Assembly (NCBI RefSeq): GCF_023074075.1
Contig: NZ_JADPKT010000063.1
Span: forward strand, 248,001-312,000
DNA length: 64,000 bases
Direction of reading: 5' to 3'
Origin: Bradyrhizobium sp. 138
GTDB lineage: Bacteria > Pseudomonadota > Alphaproteobacteria > Rhizobiales > Xanthobacteraceae
Position 1 is the first letter of the stretch; each line of letters starts with the position of its first letter. Below, in pieces: positions 33,737-43,480 of this stretch. A program made the translations under genes and the position numbers. The notes beneath the pieces were generated by a model. The model was not told the origin of the DNA. It saw nothing but the letters and a program-made list of their open reading frames with translations, and did not search any database.

Positions 33737-34444
33737 GTGGACATCTACACCATTATCTTCCTGGCGCTGGCGGTCTTCATCTTTCTGCGGCTGCGCAGCG
33801 TGCTCGGGCAGCGAACCGGCAACGAGCGACCGCCGTTCGATCGGACCGCCGCCCGCAATGCGTTGGGGGGTGCCCAGGACAACAACGTCGTGACCATGCC
33901 GGGCAAGGTGATCGATCAGGCCCCGCTGGCGCCGACGGCCGAGCCGACCGCGCCCTCCGACCGCTGGAAGGGCCTGACCGAGCCGGGAACCGCGCTGGCG
34001 CAGGGCCTGGATGCCATCGTCGAGAAGGATTCGACGTTCGACCCGCGTCATTTCATCTCGGGCGCCCGCGGCGCCTACGAGATGATCGTGCTGGCGTTTG
34101 CCAATGGCGACCGCCGCGCGCTGCGCGACCTGTTGTCGTCGGACGTCTACGACAGCTTCGAGGCCGCCATCAAGGAGCGCGAGAAGAACGAGCAGAAGAC
34201 CGAGACCCGCTTCGTCTCAATCGACAAGGCCGAGCTCGTCGGCGCCGAGCTGCGCGACCGTACCGCCCAGCTCACGATCCGTTTCGTCTCGCAGATGATC
34301 TCGGCCACCCGAGACAAGGCCGGCAATATCGTCGACGGCAGCGCCGATACGGTCGCCGACATCACCGATATCTGGACTTTCGCCCGCGACATCACCTCTC
34401 GCGATCCGAACTGGAAGCTGGTTGGCACCGGAAGCGCGAATTAA
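33737..34444 (+). CDS. Tim44/TimA-domain inner-membrane protein
   Basis: A 235-residue protein with one N-terminal membrane helix (IYTIIFLALAVFIFLRL), a Pro/Ala-rich spacer and a Tim44-like domain from about residue 85 (FDPRHFISGARGAYEMIVLAFANGDRRALRDLLSSDVYDSFEAAI). Alphaproteobacterial members are related to mitochondrial import factor Tim44, but their role is not settled; envelope protein export or assembly is suspected. The start is a GTG at 33737. The next gene, mltA, starts within its 3' end. Confidence 0.88.
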   Translation: MDIYTIIFLALAVFIFLRLRSVLGQRTGNERPPFDRTAARNALGGAQDNNVVTMPGKVIDQAPLAPTAEPTAPSDRWKGLTEPGTALAQGLDAIVEKDSTFDPRHFISGARGAYEMIVLAFANGDRRALRDLLSSDVYDSFEAAIKEREKNEQKTETRFVSIDKAELVGAELRDRTAQLTIRFVSQMISATRDKAGNIVDGSADTVADITDIWTFARDITSRDPNWKLVGTGSAN

Positions 34445-35960
34445 GCTCTTTCTGAAGACCAGCGCGACCGCGCTTTGCGCAGGCGTCGTCGCGCTGTCGT
34501 CGTTTTCGCTCGGCGCCGAGGCGGCCCGGCGCCATTATCGCAGCCACCACCATCATCTCCCGGCATTGCCAGCCGCCCCGCCGAGGGCTTTGCCCTATCC
34601 GCAGCTCCCACTGCCGTTCGAAATATCAGGCGCGCAATATCTGCCGCTGGCCTGGGCGGACGTGAAAGGCTGGGGCGATGACAATCATCTCGCGGCGTAC
34701 AAGACGTTCCGCGCCAGCTGCCGGTCGATCAATGCACAGACCGGCGCGGCTGCTGAGCCGAAGGCGCTCGGAGGCTCGCTGAGCGAGCCCTGCCGTGCCG
34801 CCAAATCGCTCGAGCTTGCCGACGACGTGCGAGCCAAGACCTTCTTCGAGGAGAACTTTTCGCCGCTGCGGATCTCACGCCTCGGCGAGCCCGACGGTTT
34901 CGTCACCGGCTATTACGAGCCGGTGCTGGAGGGATCGCGCACGCAGACCGATGTCTACAATGTTCCGGTCTACCGCCGCCCCTCGAATCTGTTCGTGCGT
35001 GGCTACAAGCAGGATTCGGTGAGCCTGCCCAACAAGGGGCCGGTCTATCGCAAGATCGGCCGCCGCAAGCTGGTACCCTATTACGATCGCGGCGAGATCG
35101 AGGACGGCAAGATCGCCGGCCGCGGGCTGGAGATCGCCTGGCTGAAGGACCCGACCGATCTGCTGTTTGCGCAGATCCAGGGCTCGGCACGGATCAAGTT
35201 CGACGACGGCAGTTCGGTCCGGCTCAACTACGACGCCTATAACGGCTATCCCTATACGGCTGTCGGTCGCATCCTGATCGAGCGCGGCATCATCCCGAAA
35301 GAGGAGATGTCGATGCAGAAGATCAGGGAGTGGATGACGCAAAATCCTGACGGCGCCAAGGAGCTGCGCCGCGCGAACCGCGCCTACATCTTCTTCCGCG
35401 AGGTGAATCTCTCCGACAAGGACGAGGCGGTGGGCGCGCAGGGCATTCCGCTGACGGCGGGACGCTCGATCGCGGTCGATAAGTCCCTGCATGTCTACGG
35501 CACGCCGTTCTTCATCGAGGGCGAGCTGCCGATCGAGGCCGATCGGGCCAAGACGCGGTTTCATCGGCTGATGATCGCGCAGGATACCGGCTCGGCCATC
35601 ATCGGCCCCGCGCGCGCCGATCTGTTTTTCGGCGCCGGTCAGGAAGCCGGCCGCGTCTCGGGACGGCTGCGCCATCCCATGCACTTCGTGATGCTGGTGC
35701 CGAAGGGCCTCGATCCCTCGGTGCGCGCTGCGCGGTTGCCGGTGCCTGATCCGCGCCCCTCGGAGAAGATCGCAAAGCTGTTTCCGCAAACCGATCCGGG
35801 GAACGGGATGGCCAAGCCCGCTGCTGCCGGCTCTACGGAAACCAAGACCGACACGGTCGCGATCGCCGGTCCGGTTCCGCTGCCGGCGCCGCGTCCCGTG
35901 ATCGAGCCCGCTTCCGAACCGCAGCGGCCGGTGAAGAAACGTCCGCATCGGCAGCAATGA
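34422..35960 (+). CDS. mltA: Membrane-bound lytic murein transglycosylase A (MltA)
   Basis: Peptidoglycan-cleaving enzyme of 512 residues. A signal sequence (about 10-35) is followed by a His-rich stretch, the MltA domain (FVTGYYEPVLEGS, VPVYRRP) and the 3D domain with the Asp-containing core (HRLMIAQDTGSAIIGPARADLFFGAG). The last 80 residues are a Pro/Ala/Lys-rich tail. No lipobox Cys is present, so despite the name it may be periplasmic or membrane-held by other means. The start is a TTG at 34422 overlapping the preceding gene by 23 bases. Confidence 0.9.
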   Translation: MAPEARIKLFLKTSATALCAGVVALSSFSLGAEAARRHYRSHHHHLPALPAAPPRALPYPQLPLPFEISGAQYLPLAWADVKGWGDDNHLAAYKTFRASCRSINAQTGAAAEPKALGGSLSEPCRAAKSLELADDVRAKTFFEENFSPLRISRLGEPDGFVTGYYEPVLEGSRTQTDVYNVPVYRRPSNLFVRGYKQDSVSLPNKGPVYRKIGRRKLVPYYDRGEIEDGKIAGRGLEIAWLKDPTDLLFAQIQGSARIKFDDGSSVRLNYDAYNGYPYTAVGRILIERGIIPKEEMSMQKIREWMTQNPDGAKELRRANRAYIFFREVNLSDKDEAVGAQGIPLTAGRSIAVDKSLHVYGTPFFIEGELPIEADRAKTRFHRLMIAQDTGSAIIGPARADLFFGAGQEAGRVSGRLRHPMHFVMLVPKGLDPSVRAARLPVPDPRPSEKIAKLFPQTDPGNGMAKPAAAGSTETKTDTVAIAGPVPLPAPRPVIEPASEPQRPVKKRPHRQQ

Positions 35961-36547
35961 AGCGATCGTCCCGTCCGCCCGTGCTGGAGCCTCGCCCCTC
36001 GCCGCGCCGCCGCGCGTTGAGCGAGGAGGAGCGCGAGCTGTGGGAGGTCGTTGCCAGACAGGTCAAGCCGCTGAGGAAGCAGCGCACGGCAAATGCGCAT
36101 GCCGCGCCGCGCGCCGAGCCCTCATCCGCCGCACCGGTTCCGCGGACCGCGTCATCGCTCCGCCCGATTGCCGCAGCGCCGGCACCGCGCGCCGCAAAAC
36201 CGGCCATCCCGCCGTTGGCGCCGCTCGGCAAGCGCGAGCGGACAAAACTGTCGCGCGGCCGCAGCGAGATCGAGGCACGGCTTGATCTGCACGGCATGAC
36301 CCAGACGCGCGCCCATCGCGCGCTGACCGGCTTCCTGCACCGCGCCCATCACGACGGCCTGACCTTCGTGCTCGTCATCACCGGCAAGGGCCGCAGCGGC
36401 GGCGAGAGCGGCGTGCTGCGGCGTCTGGTGCCGGAATGGCTGAGCCTGCCAGAATTCCGCGCCTTCGTCGTCGGCTTCGAGACGGCGCATATCGGCCACG
36501 GCGGCGAGGGCGCGCTATATGTGCGGATCAGGCGCGCGAGAGTCTAG
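35957..36547 (+). CDS. Smr-domain protein
   Basis: A 196-residue protein with a basic, Ala/Pro-rich N-terminal half and a C-terminal Smr (small MutS-related) domain. The nuclease-type motifs are LDLHGMTQTRAHRAL and ITGKGRSGGESGVLRRLVPEWL. Smr proteins nick DNA or RNA or act in ribosome rescue; the exact role here is unknown. Its ATGA start overlaps the mltA stop. The order Tim44-mltA-smr is common in Rhizobiales. Its stop shares a CTAG with the convergent membrane protein gene. Confidence 0.9.
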   Translation: MKRSSRPPVLEPRPSPRRRALSEEERELWEVVARQVKPLRKQRTANAHAAPRAEPSSAAPVPRTASSLRPIAAAPAPRAAKPAIPPLAPLGKRERTKLSRGRSEIEARLDLHGMTQTRAHRALTGFLHRAHHDGLTFVLVITGKGRSGGESGVLRRLVPEWLSLPEFRAFVVGFETAHIGHGGEGALYVRIRRARV

Positions 36548-37668
36548 AACGGCCGGATGATTCCGACGCGCGGGATCAGGGTGATGATCAAGCCGAAGAT
36601 GTTGGTCCTCCGATCCTCCGCCGGAATCGGCGTCGTCTCGCGCGCAGCCGGCAGCATCTTCACCGCATGCAGGATCAGGAACATGCAGACCGCCCAGTTC
36701 GAGATCCAGCGGGAATAGTCGAACACCATCGCGAACATCACGAGATAGGCGAGGCTGATTCCGACCAGCGCCGCGATCACGAGGCGGCGGTGCGTCTCGC
36801 TGGCGAGCGCGCCAATCAGCTTCGCAAAATAGCGCCACAACGGCGTGTGCAGCCAGATCAGCAGCGCAAAGACGGGCACGCCGAGGATATTGTGCGGTAG
36901 CCGGCCCCAGGTGTCCAAGACCTCTTTCGCCAGCGGCTGGTACCAGATGTAGGCGAATTGCAGCAGGTCCGTGCGGGACGGATCAGCCATTCGCGTTTTC
37001 AGATACGCGACGAAATCCGCTTCCGGGATCGGCATCGTCCCCAGGAATTGCGCGGCGAAGAACAGCGCGGAGACAAAGAGCAAGGCGAGGATGCCGAAGG
37101 CGACGTTGCTGCGATTGACACCGTAGGCGAGGTAGTGCCTGATCACGACGATGGTGATGATCGTCGGCACATACATCAGAAGATGAATGTGGTGGATCAG
37201 CACGAGGACGATCGAGAACAGCGCAGCCGTGGCGATGAACAGCAGCGAACGCGCCGGTATCAGCAGCAGGATGATCGCCAGCGCGCAGCCATAGATGTCG
37301 AAATGACCGAGCGTGTGCATGAAGTTCTTCAGGAAGAACGGCGAGCCCGCCATGAAGGCGAACAGCGGCAGCGTCTTCGCGGTGAAGCCGAAGGTTCTCT
37401 GAAACAACCTTGCATAAAGGCCCAGCGTCACCAGCCAGGTTGCGCCGCCGAGCGCAAAGACCAGCCAGACCGGTACCTTGTCGGTGAACAGCGCAACGAC
37501 GGCGCCGATCAGCGCCCGCTTGATGAACCCGAAATGGTAGTCGACCAGGAGATGGATGTAGGGGACGTAGGGCGGCAGCTGGATCTTGTGAACGAACACG
37601 CCAATGATGACCGCCGCGTTGATCGCGAGCAGGAGCCGCCAGGGATTTTGCAGGATGGGTACGGTCAC
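36544..37668 (-). CDS. Polytopic membrane protein of unknown function
   Basis: A 374-residue protein with roughly nine to ten hydrophobic segments spread over its length. I do not recognise a named family. Notable residues are the early loop DYHFGFIKRALIGAV, a pattern seen in some uncharacterised polysaccharide or glycosyltransfer membrane proteins, and His-rich FMHTLGHFDIYG and LIHHIHLLMYVP. The tail holds a charged segment (AARETTPIPAEDRR) before a last short hydrophobic stretch. It is convergent with smr, sharing a CTAG, and starts 28 bases downstream of hslU on the same strand, so it may be read through from the hsl operon. Confidence 0.75.
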   Translation of the reverse strand: MTVPILQNPWRLLLAINAAVIIGVFVHKIQLPPYVPYIHLLVDYHFGFIKRALIGAVVALFTDKVPVWLVFALGGATWLVTLGLYARLFQRTFGFTAKTLPLFAFMAGSPFFLKNFMHTLGHFDIYGCALAIILLLIPARSLLFIATAALFSIVLVLIHHIHLLMYVPTIITIVVIRHYLAYGVNRSNVAFGILALLFVSALFFAAQFLGTMPIPEADFVAYLKTRMADPSRTDLLQFAYIWYQPLAKEVLDTWGRLPHNILGVPVFALLIWLHTPLWRYFAKLIGALASETHRRLVIAALVGISLAYLVMFAMVFDYSRWISNWAVCMFLILHAVKMLPAARETTPIPAEDRRTNIFGLIITLIPRVGIIRPF

Positions 37669-37696
37669 GCCGCATCAATAGCGTGACCGCCCAAAA

Positions 37697-39001
<1,305 letters not shown>

Positions 39002-39053
39002 GGCACCTTAGCTAGGGTCAGTTGCGGGCCGGGACAAGCCGGTTTTTCGGCCA

Positions 39054-39671
39054 TCAGATGATCGGCGGGCCGGATTGCCATTGCTTCACGGCCTCGACCG
39101 GATGAATCAGCATCAAGATATTGAGCGTCAGATTGTCGCGAATGTGGAGCGCCAGCATGATCTCGAAGGCGAGCCCGAGCAGGACGGTCGCGGACACGGG
39201 CAGCACGCGCGCGGCGAGGAACCCCAGCACCATCGCCAGATTGTCGGAAACCGAATTGACGATGCTGTCGCCGAAATAATCCAGCGAGATCGTGCCGGCG
39301 CGGTAGCGCTCGATGATGAGGGGCGAGTTCTCGACGATCTCCCAGGTACCTTCGATCAGCATGGCGATGATCAGCCGTGCCGGCCAGGACAGGTCCAGCA
39401 ACGGCAGGCGCGCAAACAGCAGCCAGGTCAGGCCGTAGAACAGGAAACCGTGCAGGACGTGCGAGAAGCTGTACCAGTCGGCGATATGCTGGGAATTTTC
39501 CGAGCTGTTCACCACGCCATGCCAGAGCTTGACGTAGCCGCAGGTGCAGATCGGCACGCGCCCCATCGCAAGCAGGATCGAGGCCTGCAGCGCCAGCAGC
39601 AGCAGCGCGATACCGACCCAGCCGAGCGGTGGAAATGCGACCTTGCTCTGATGCGCGCTCGTCAGCGTCAT
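39054..39671 (-). CDS. DUF2585/UPF0314 family membrane protein
   Basis: A 205-residue protein with about four to five hydrophobic helices. It carries the conserved block GRVPICTCGYVKLWHGVVNSSENSQHIADWYSFSHVLHG in short form, and IEGTWEIVENSPLIIERYR. The family is restricted largely to alphaproteobacteria and has no assigned function. Its start overlaps the stop of the acetyltransferase gene by four bases (ATGA), so the two are probably translationally coupled. Confidence 0.88.
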   Translation of the reverse strand: MTLTSAHQSKVAFPPLGWVGIALLLLALQASILLAMGRVPICTCGYVKLWHGVVNSSENSQHIADWYSFSHVLHGFLFYGLTWLLFARLPLLDLSWPARLIIAMLIEGTWEIVENSPLIIERYRAGTISLDYFGDSIVNSVSDNLAMVLGFLAARVLPVSATVLLGLAFEIMLALHIRDNLTLNILMLIHPVEAVKQWQSGPPII

Positions 39672-40153
39672 GGCTCGCGCACCATCAACAGCGCGACACC
39701 GTCCGGCGTCTCGACCATGCGGTCGCGGACAAAGCCAGCTTTCTCATAGGCGCGTATGGCGCGCGGGTTCATCGGGTCCGGATCGGTGACCATGCGCGGC
39801 AGGTCCTTCCGGAGCTTCTCATCGACGAATTGGCGGATGAACGCCGAACCGTGACCGCGTCCGATCATGTCGCTTTCGCCGATGAACTGGTCGATGCCAC
39901 GCGTGCCCTCCGGTTGCGGCCCAAAGCCCGTATTCCAGGCGGTCAGGCGATAGCATTGAAGATAGCCCAGGGGCTGCTGGCCAGCCAACACGATGAACTG
40001 GTCCATGGCGGGCTCATCGAGATCGCCGCTGACGAGCGCAAACTGCTCGTCCGGATCGCCCCACCATTCCCGTACGTCCGCCCCGCGCAGCCACCGCCGG
40101 ATCAGCGGCAAATCGGCCGTTGTCATCGGGCGGAAGGTGTAGGTGGGTGCCAC
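39668..40153 (-). CDS. GNAT acetyltransferase resembling AAC(6')-Ib-type enzymes
   Basis: A 161-residue acetyltransferase of the RimJ/IucB-like (Acetyltransf_8) branch. Its order of motifs, with REWWG near the N-terminus, PLGYLQCY, RGIDQFI, the acetyl-CoA loop IGRGHG (97-102), TDPDPMNPRAIRAYEKAGF and TPDGVALLMV, parallels aminoglycoside 6'-N-acetyltransferase Ib closely. The native substrate is not known; chromosomal relatives in this operon position are probably housekeeping. The start is a GTG at 40153, three bases after hslV. It overlaps DUF2585 by four bases. Confidence 0.88.
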   Translation of the reverse strand: MAPTYTFRPMTTADLPLIRRWLRGADVREWWGDPDEQFALVSGDLDEPAMDQFIVLAGQQPLGYLQCYRLTAWNTGFGPQPEGTRGIDQFIGESDMIGRGHGSAFIRQFVDEKLRKDLPRMVTDPDPMNPRAIRAYEKAGFVRDRMVETPDGVALLMVREP

Positions 40154-40156
40154 CGC

Positions 40157-40717
40157 CTAGCCGGTCGCCAGGCTTTCGATGGTCAAATTGCGGTTGGTGT
40201 AGACGCAGATGTCGGCGGCGATGTCGAGGGAGCGGCGGACGATGGTCTCGGCGTCCTTGTCGGTGTCGAGCAGGGCGCGGGCGGCGGCCAGCGCGTAATT
40301 GCCGCCGGAGCCGATCGCCATCACGCCGGCCTCGGGCTCCAGCACGTCGCCGGTGCCCGTCAGCACCAGGGAGACGTCCTTGTCGGCCACGATCATCATG
40401 GCCTCCAGTCGCCGCAAATAGCGGTCGGTGCGCCAGTCCTTGGCGAGCTCCACCGCGGCCCGGGTCAGCTGCCCCGGATATTGCTCGAGCTTGGCTTCCA
40501 GCCGCTCAAACAGGGTGAAGGCATCGGCCGTCGCGCCGGCAAAGCCGCCGATCACGTCGCCCTTGCCCAGCTTTCGGACCTTCTTGGCGTTGGACTTGAT
40601 CACGGTCTGGCCGATCGAGACCTGGCCGTCGCCGCCGACCACCACCTTGCCGCCCTTGCGGACCGTCAAAATCGTGGTGCCGTGCCAGCCCGGCGAGCTG
40701 TTCTGGGAATCCTGCAT
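40157..40717 (-). CDS. hslV: ATP-dependent protease subunit HslV (ClpQ)
   Basis: Proteasome-like threonine peptidase, 186 residues. The 13-residue propeptide ends at Gly13 so that Thr14 of GTTILTVRKGGKVVVGGDGQVS becomes the N-terminal nucleophile. The interior sequence IGGFAGATADAFTLFERLEAKLE and GSGGNYALAAARAL are typical. It opens the minus-strand operon that ends with hslU. It is divergent from hisB. Confidence 0.97.
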   Translation of the reverse strand: MQDSQNSSPGWHGTTILTVRKGGKVVVGGDGQVSIGQTVIKSNAKKVRKLGKGDVIGGFAGATADAFTLFERLEAKLEQYPGQLTRAAVELAKDWRTDRYLRRLEAMMIVADKDVSLVLTGTGDVLEPEAGVMAIGSGGNYALAAARALLDTDKDAETIVRRSLDIAADICVYTNRNLTIESLATG

Positions 40718-40901
40718 GAAGTACCTCGTTGTCCGGCCTGATTTAGGCGGTCAGGGGCAGGCGCACAACGGGCCGCTCCGGGCCTAATTCGCTCACCATA
40801 GGCAGAAGTAGAGGTCCCGCCCGCCGTTCCCGCAGTAGCGAAGGGGGCATTTGGCTGTTAATAGACTGGCGTTTCAGGCCAAACCCCAGCGAAAGCCTTC
40901 G

Positions 40902-41495
40902 ATGCGCACCGCGACGATCAAGCGCAAGACCAAGGAAACCGAGATCGAGGTCACCGTGAACCTCGATGGCACCGGCGTGGCCAATATCGCGACCGGCATC
41001 GGCTTTTTCGACCATATGCTCGATCTCCTCGCCCGCCATTCCCGCATCGACCTCACGGTCAAGGCGGTGGGCGATCTGCACATTGATTATCACCATACCA
41101 CCGAAGACACCGGCATTGCGCTTGGCCAGGCGGTCAGGCAGGCGCTCGGCAACATGGCGGGCATCACCCGCTATGCCGGCGTGCACATGCCCATGGATGA
41201 GACGCTGTCGCGCGTGGTCATCGACATCTCAGGCCGCCCGTTCCTGGTGTTCAAGGCCGACTTCCCCCGCGACAAGATCGGCGAATTCGACACCGAGCTG
41301 GTGCGCGAGTGGTTCCAGGCCTTCGCCATCAACGCCGGCGTGACTCTCCACGTCGAGACCCTATATGGCGATAACAGCCACCATATCGCCGAGTCCTGCT
41401 TCAAGGGTCTGGCGCGGGCGCTGCGCACCGCCGTCGCGATCGATCCGAAGGCTGTAGGCGAGATCCCGTCCACCAAGGGCTCGCTCGGCGGCTGA
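40902..41495 (+). CDS. hisB: Imidazoleglycerol-phosphate dehydratase
   Basis: Sixth step of histidine synthesis, manganese dependent, 197 residues. Family motifs are FFDHMLDLLARHS, HHTTEDTGIALG, and SGRPFLVF, plus the second metal block NSHHIAESCFKGLARALR. The ATG at 40902 opens directly on the conserved MRTATIKRKTKETEIEV; the frame extends upstream to 40851 without support. It is a monofunctional HisB without the phosphatase half found in E. coli. It leads the cluster hisB-DUF2628-hisH-hisA-hisF-hisE. Confidence 0.97.
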   Translation: MRTATIKRKTKETEIEVTVNLDGTGVANIATGIGFFDHMLDLLARHSRIDLTVKAVGDLHIDYHHTTEDTGIALGQAVRQALGNMAGITRYAGVHMPMDETLSRVVIDISGRPFLVFKADFPRDKIGEFDTELVREWFQAFAINAGVTLHVETLYGDNSHHIAESCFKGLARALRTAVAIDPKAVGEIPSTKGSLGG

Positions 41496-41560
41496 CATCT
41501 TTCGGCCCGCGGCACGCGCCGCTTGCGGTATCACTGAATTCCTAGGAACGGGGCATCACC

Positions 41561-42091
41561 ATGCCTGTCTACACAGTTCATGCTCCCTCGCCTGCCGGAG
41601 CCGACCTGCGCGCGACCGACAAGTTCGTGTTCGTGCGTGACGGTTTCTACGTCAAAGCGATGATCTTCGGTCCGTTCTGGCTGCTGTGGCATCGGCTGTG
41701 GCTGGTGCTGATCGGCTATCTGATCTTTGTGGCCGCGTTCAACGCGGGGCTGTCGAGCCTCGGTGTCGGACGCTCGTCGATCTTTGTCGCCGATCTCATC
41801 GTCGCGCTATTGATGGGTCTTGAGGCCTCGAGCCTGCGTCGCTGGACGCTGTCGCGCGGCAAATGGCGGCAGCTCGACGTGGTGGTTGGCGACAACGAGG
41901 ACACAGCGGAGCGACGATTTTTCGAGCGCTGGAGCAAGTCACAGCACGGCATCGCTGGCGATCAATGGGCCGTCGATCGCGGCGGCCCGCCGCCGACCCG
42001 CACTGTGCCGGGTCAGCAATTCTCGAACCCGCCGCCCATTCCGGCCGGCGGCATCATTGGATTGTTTCCAGAACCGGGAGGGTCAAGATGA
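41561..42091 (+). CDS. DUF2628 membrane protein within the his cluster
   Basis: A 176-residue protein with two or three hydrophobic segments (VKAMIFGPFWLLWHRLWLVLIGYLIFVAAF in parts, and FVADLIVALLMGLEAS). It matches the DUF2628 pattern FVRDGFYVKA...FGPFWLLWHRLW. The C-terminal 50 residues are polar and Pro/Gly-rich. Function is unknown. Its stop overlaps the hisH start (ATGA), so it is locked into the his operon. Confidence 0.85.
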   Translation: MPVYTVHAPSPAGADLRATDKFVFVRDGFYVKAMIFGPFWLLWHRLWLVLIGYLIFVAAFNAGLSSLGVGRSSIFVADLIVALLMGLEASSLRRWTLSRGKWRQLDVVVGDNEDTAERRFFERWSKSQHGIAGDQWAVDRGGPPPTRTVPGQQFSNPPPIPAGGIIGLFPEPGGSR

Positions 42092-42738
42092 GCGTCGCCA
42101 TCATCGATTACGGTTCCGGCAACCTGCATTCCGCCGCGAAAGCCTTCGAGCGCGCCGCGCGCAGCCTGGAGAACCCGCAAAAAGTCTTCGTCACCAGCGA
42201 TCCGGACCAGGCGTATGAAGCCGACCGTCTGGTGCTGCCGGGCGTCGGCGCCTTCGCCGACTGCCGGCGCGGGCTCGATGCCGTCAACGGCATGGTCGAG
42301 GCGATCACCGAAGCGGTCCGCGTCAAGGCGCGGCCGTTTTTCGGCATCTGTGTCGGCATGCAATTGATGGCGAGCCGCGGCAAGGAGCATGTCATCACTG
42401 AAGGCCTGAACTGGATCGGCGGCGACGTCGAGAAGATCACGCCGCGCGACGAGAGCCTGAAGATCCCGCACATGGGCTGGAATACGCTCGAAGTGCTCAG
42501 GGAGCATCCGGTGCTGAACAAGCTGCCGCTCGGGCCCAAGGGCCAGCACGCTTATTTCGTGCACTCCTACCACCTCAACCCTGCCAGCGAGGCGGACGTG
42601 CTCGCGCGCGCCGATTACGGCGGGCCTGTCACCGCAATCGTCGGCAAGGACACCGCCATCGGCACCCAATTCCACCCCGAGAAGAGCCAGCGCTTCGGGC
42701 TGGCCTTGATCTCGAACTTTTTGCGATGGAAACCGTGA
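42088..42738 (+). CDS. hisH: Imidazole glycerol phosphate synthase glutaminase subunit
   Basis: Class I glutamine amidotransferase of 216 residues supplying ammonia to HisF. The nucleophile is Cys88 (FFGICVGMQL), with His196 and Glu198 in FHPEKS. The ATG at 42088 is preceded by GGGAGG and begins MSVAIIDYGSGNL, the standard start. It overlaps hisA by 13 bases. Confidence 0.97.
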   Translation: MSVAIIDYGSGNLHSAAKAFERAARSLENPQKVFVTSDPDQAYEADRLVLPGVGAFADCRRGLDAVNGMVEAITEAVRVKARPFFGICVGMQLMASRGKEHVITEGLNWIGGDVEKITPRDESLKIPHMGWNTLEVLREHPVLNKLPLGPKGQHAYFVHSYHLNPASEADVLARADYGGPVTAIVGKDTAIGTQFHPEKSQRFGLALISNFLRWKP

Positions 42739-43469
42739 TCCTCTTTCCTGCGATCGACCTCAAGAACGGCCAATGCGTGCGCCTCGAGCAAGGCGACATG
42801 GCGCGCGCGACCGTGTTCAACCTCAATCCCGCAGCGCAGGCGCAGAGCTTTGCCGAGCAGGGTTTTGAGTATCTCCACGTCGTCGACCTCGACGGTGCTT
42901 TTGCCGGCAAGCCGGTGAATGCCGAAGCTGTCGAGGCGATGCTGAAGACGATCAAGATCCCGGTGCAGCTCGGCGGCGGCATTCGCGATCTCAAAACCGT
43001 CGAGGCCTGGCTCGCCAAGGGCATTACCCGCGTCATCATCGGCACCGCCGCGGTGCGCGATCCGGCGCTGGTGAAGGCGGCCGCGAAAAAATTTCCTGGC
43101 CGCGTCGCGGTCGGGCTCGATGCGCGTGACGGCAAGGTCGCGGTCGAAGGCTGGGCCGAGACCTCGCAGGTGACGGTGCTGGAGATCGCGCAGCGTTTCG
43201 AGGACGCCGGCGTCGCCGCGATCATCTTCACCGACATCGCGCGCGACGGCCTGCTCAAGGGCTTGAACCTGGATGCAACCATTGCGCTGGCGGACAGCAT
43301 CTCGATCCCCGTGATCGCCTCCGGCGGCCTCGCCTCGATCGAGGACGTCAAGGCGATGCTGACGCCGCGGGCGAAAAAGCTCGCTGGCGCGATCGCGGGC
43401 CGCGCGCTCTACGACGGCCGGCTCGATCCCGCCGCCGCCCTCACCTTGATCCGCAACGCGCGCACGTAG
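42726..43469 (+). CDS. hisA: Phosphoribosylformimino-5-aminoimidazole carboxamide ribotide isomerase
   Basis: Fourth step of histidine synthesis, a (beta/alpha)8 barrel of 247 residues. Asp11 in LFPAIDLKNGQCVRL is the catalytic base, and the second half-barrel repeat shows FTDIARDGLLKG. Phosphate-binding glycines lie in GGGIRD and ASGGLAS. It starts inside hisH and is followed by hisF after 11 bases. Confidence 0.97.
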   Translation: METVILFPAIDLKNGQCVRLEQGDMARATVFNLNPAAQAQSFAEQGFEYLHVVDLDGAFAGKPVNAEAVEAMLKTIKIPVQLGGGIRDLKTVEAWLAKGITRVIIGTAAVRDPALVKAAAKKFPGRVAVGLDARDGKVAVEGWAETSQVTVLEIAQRFEDAGVAAIIFTDIARDGLLKGLNLDATIALADSISIPVIASGGLASIEDVKAMLTPRAKKLAGAIAGRALYDGRLDPAAALTLIRNART

Positions 43470-43480
43470 GAGCCCTAGAC

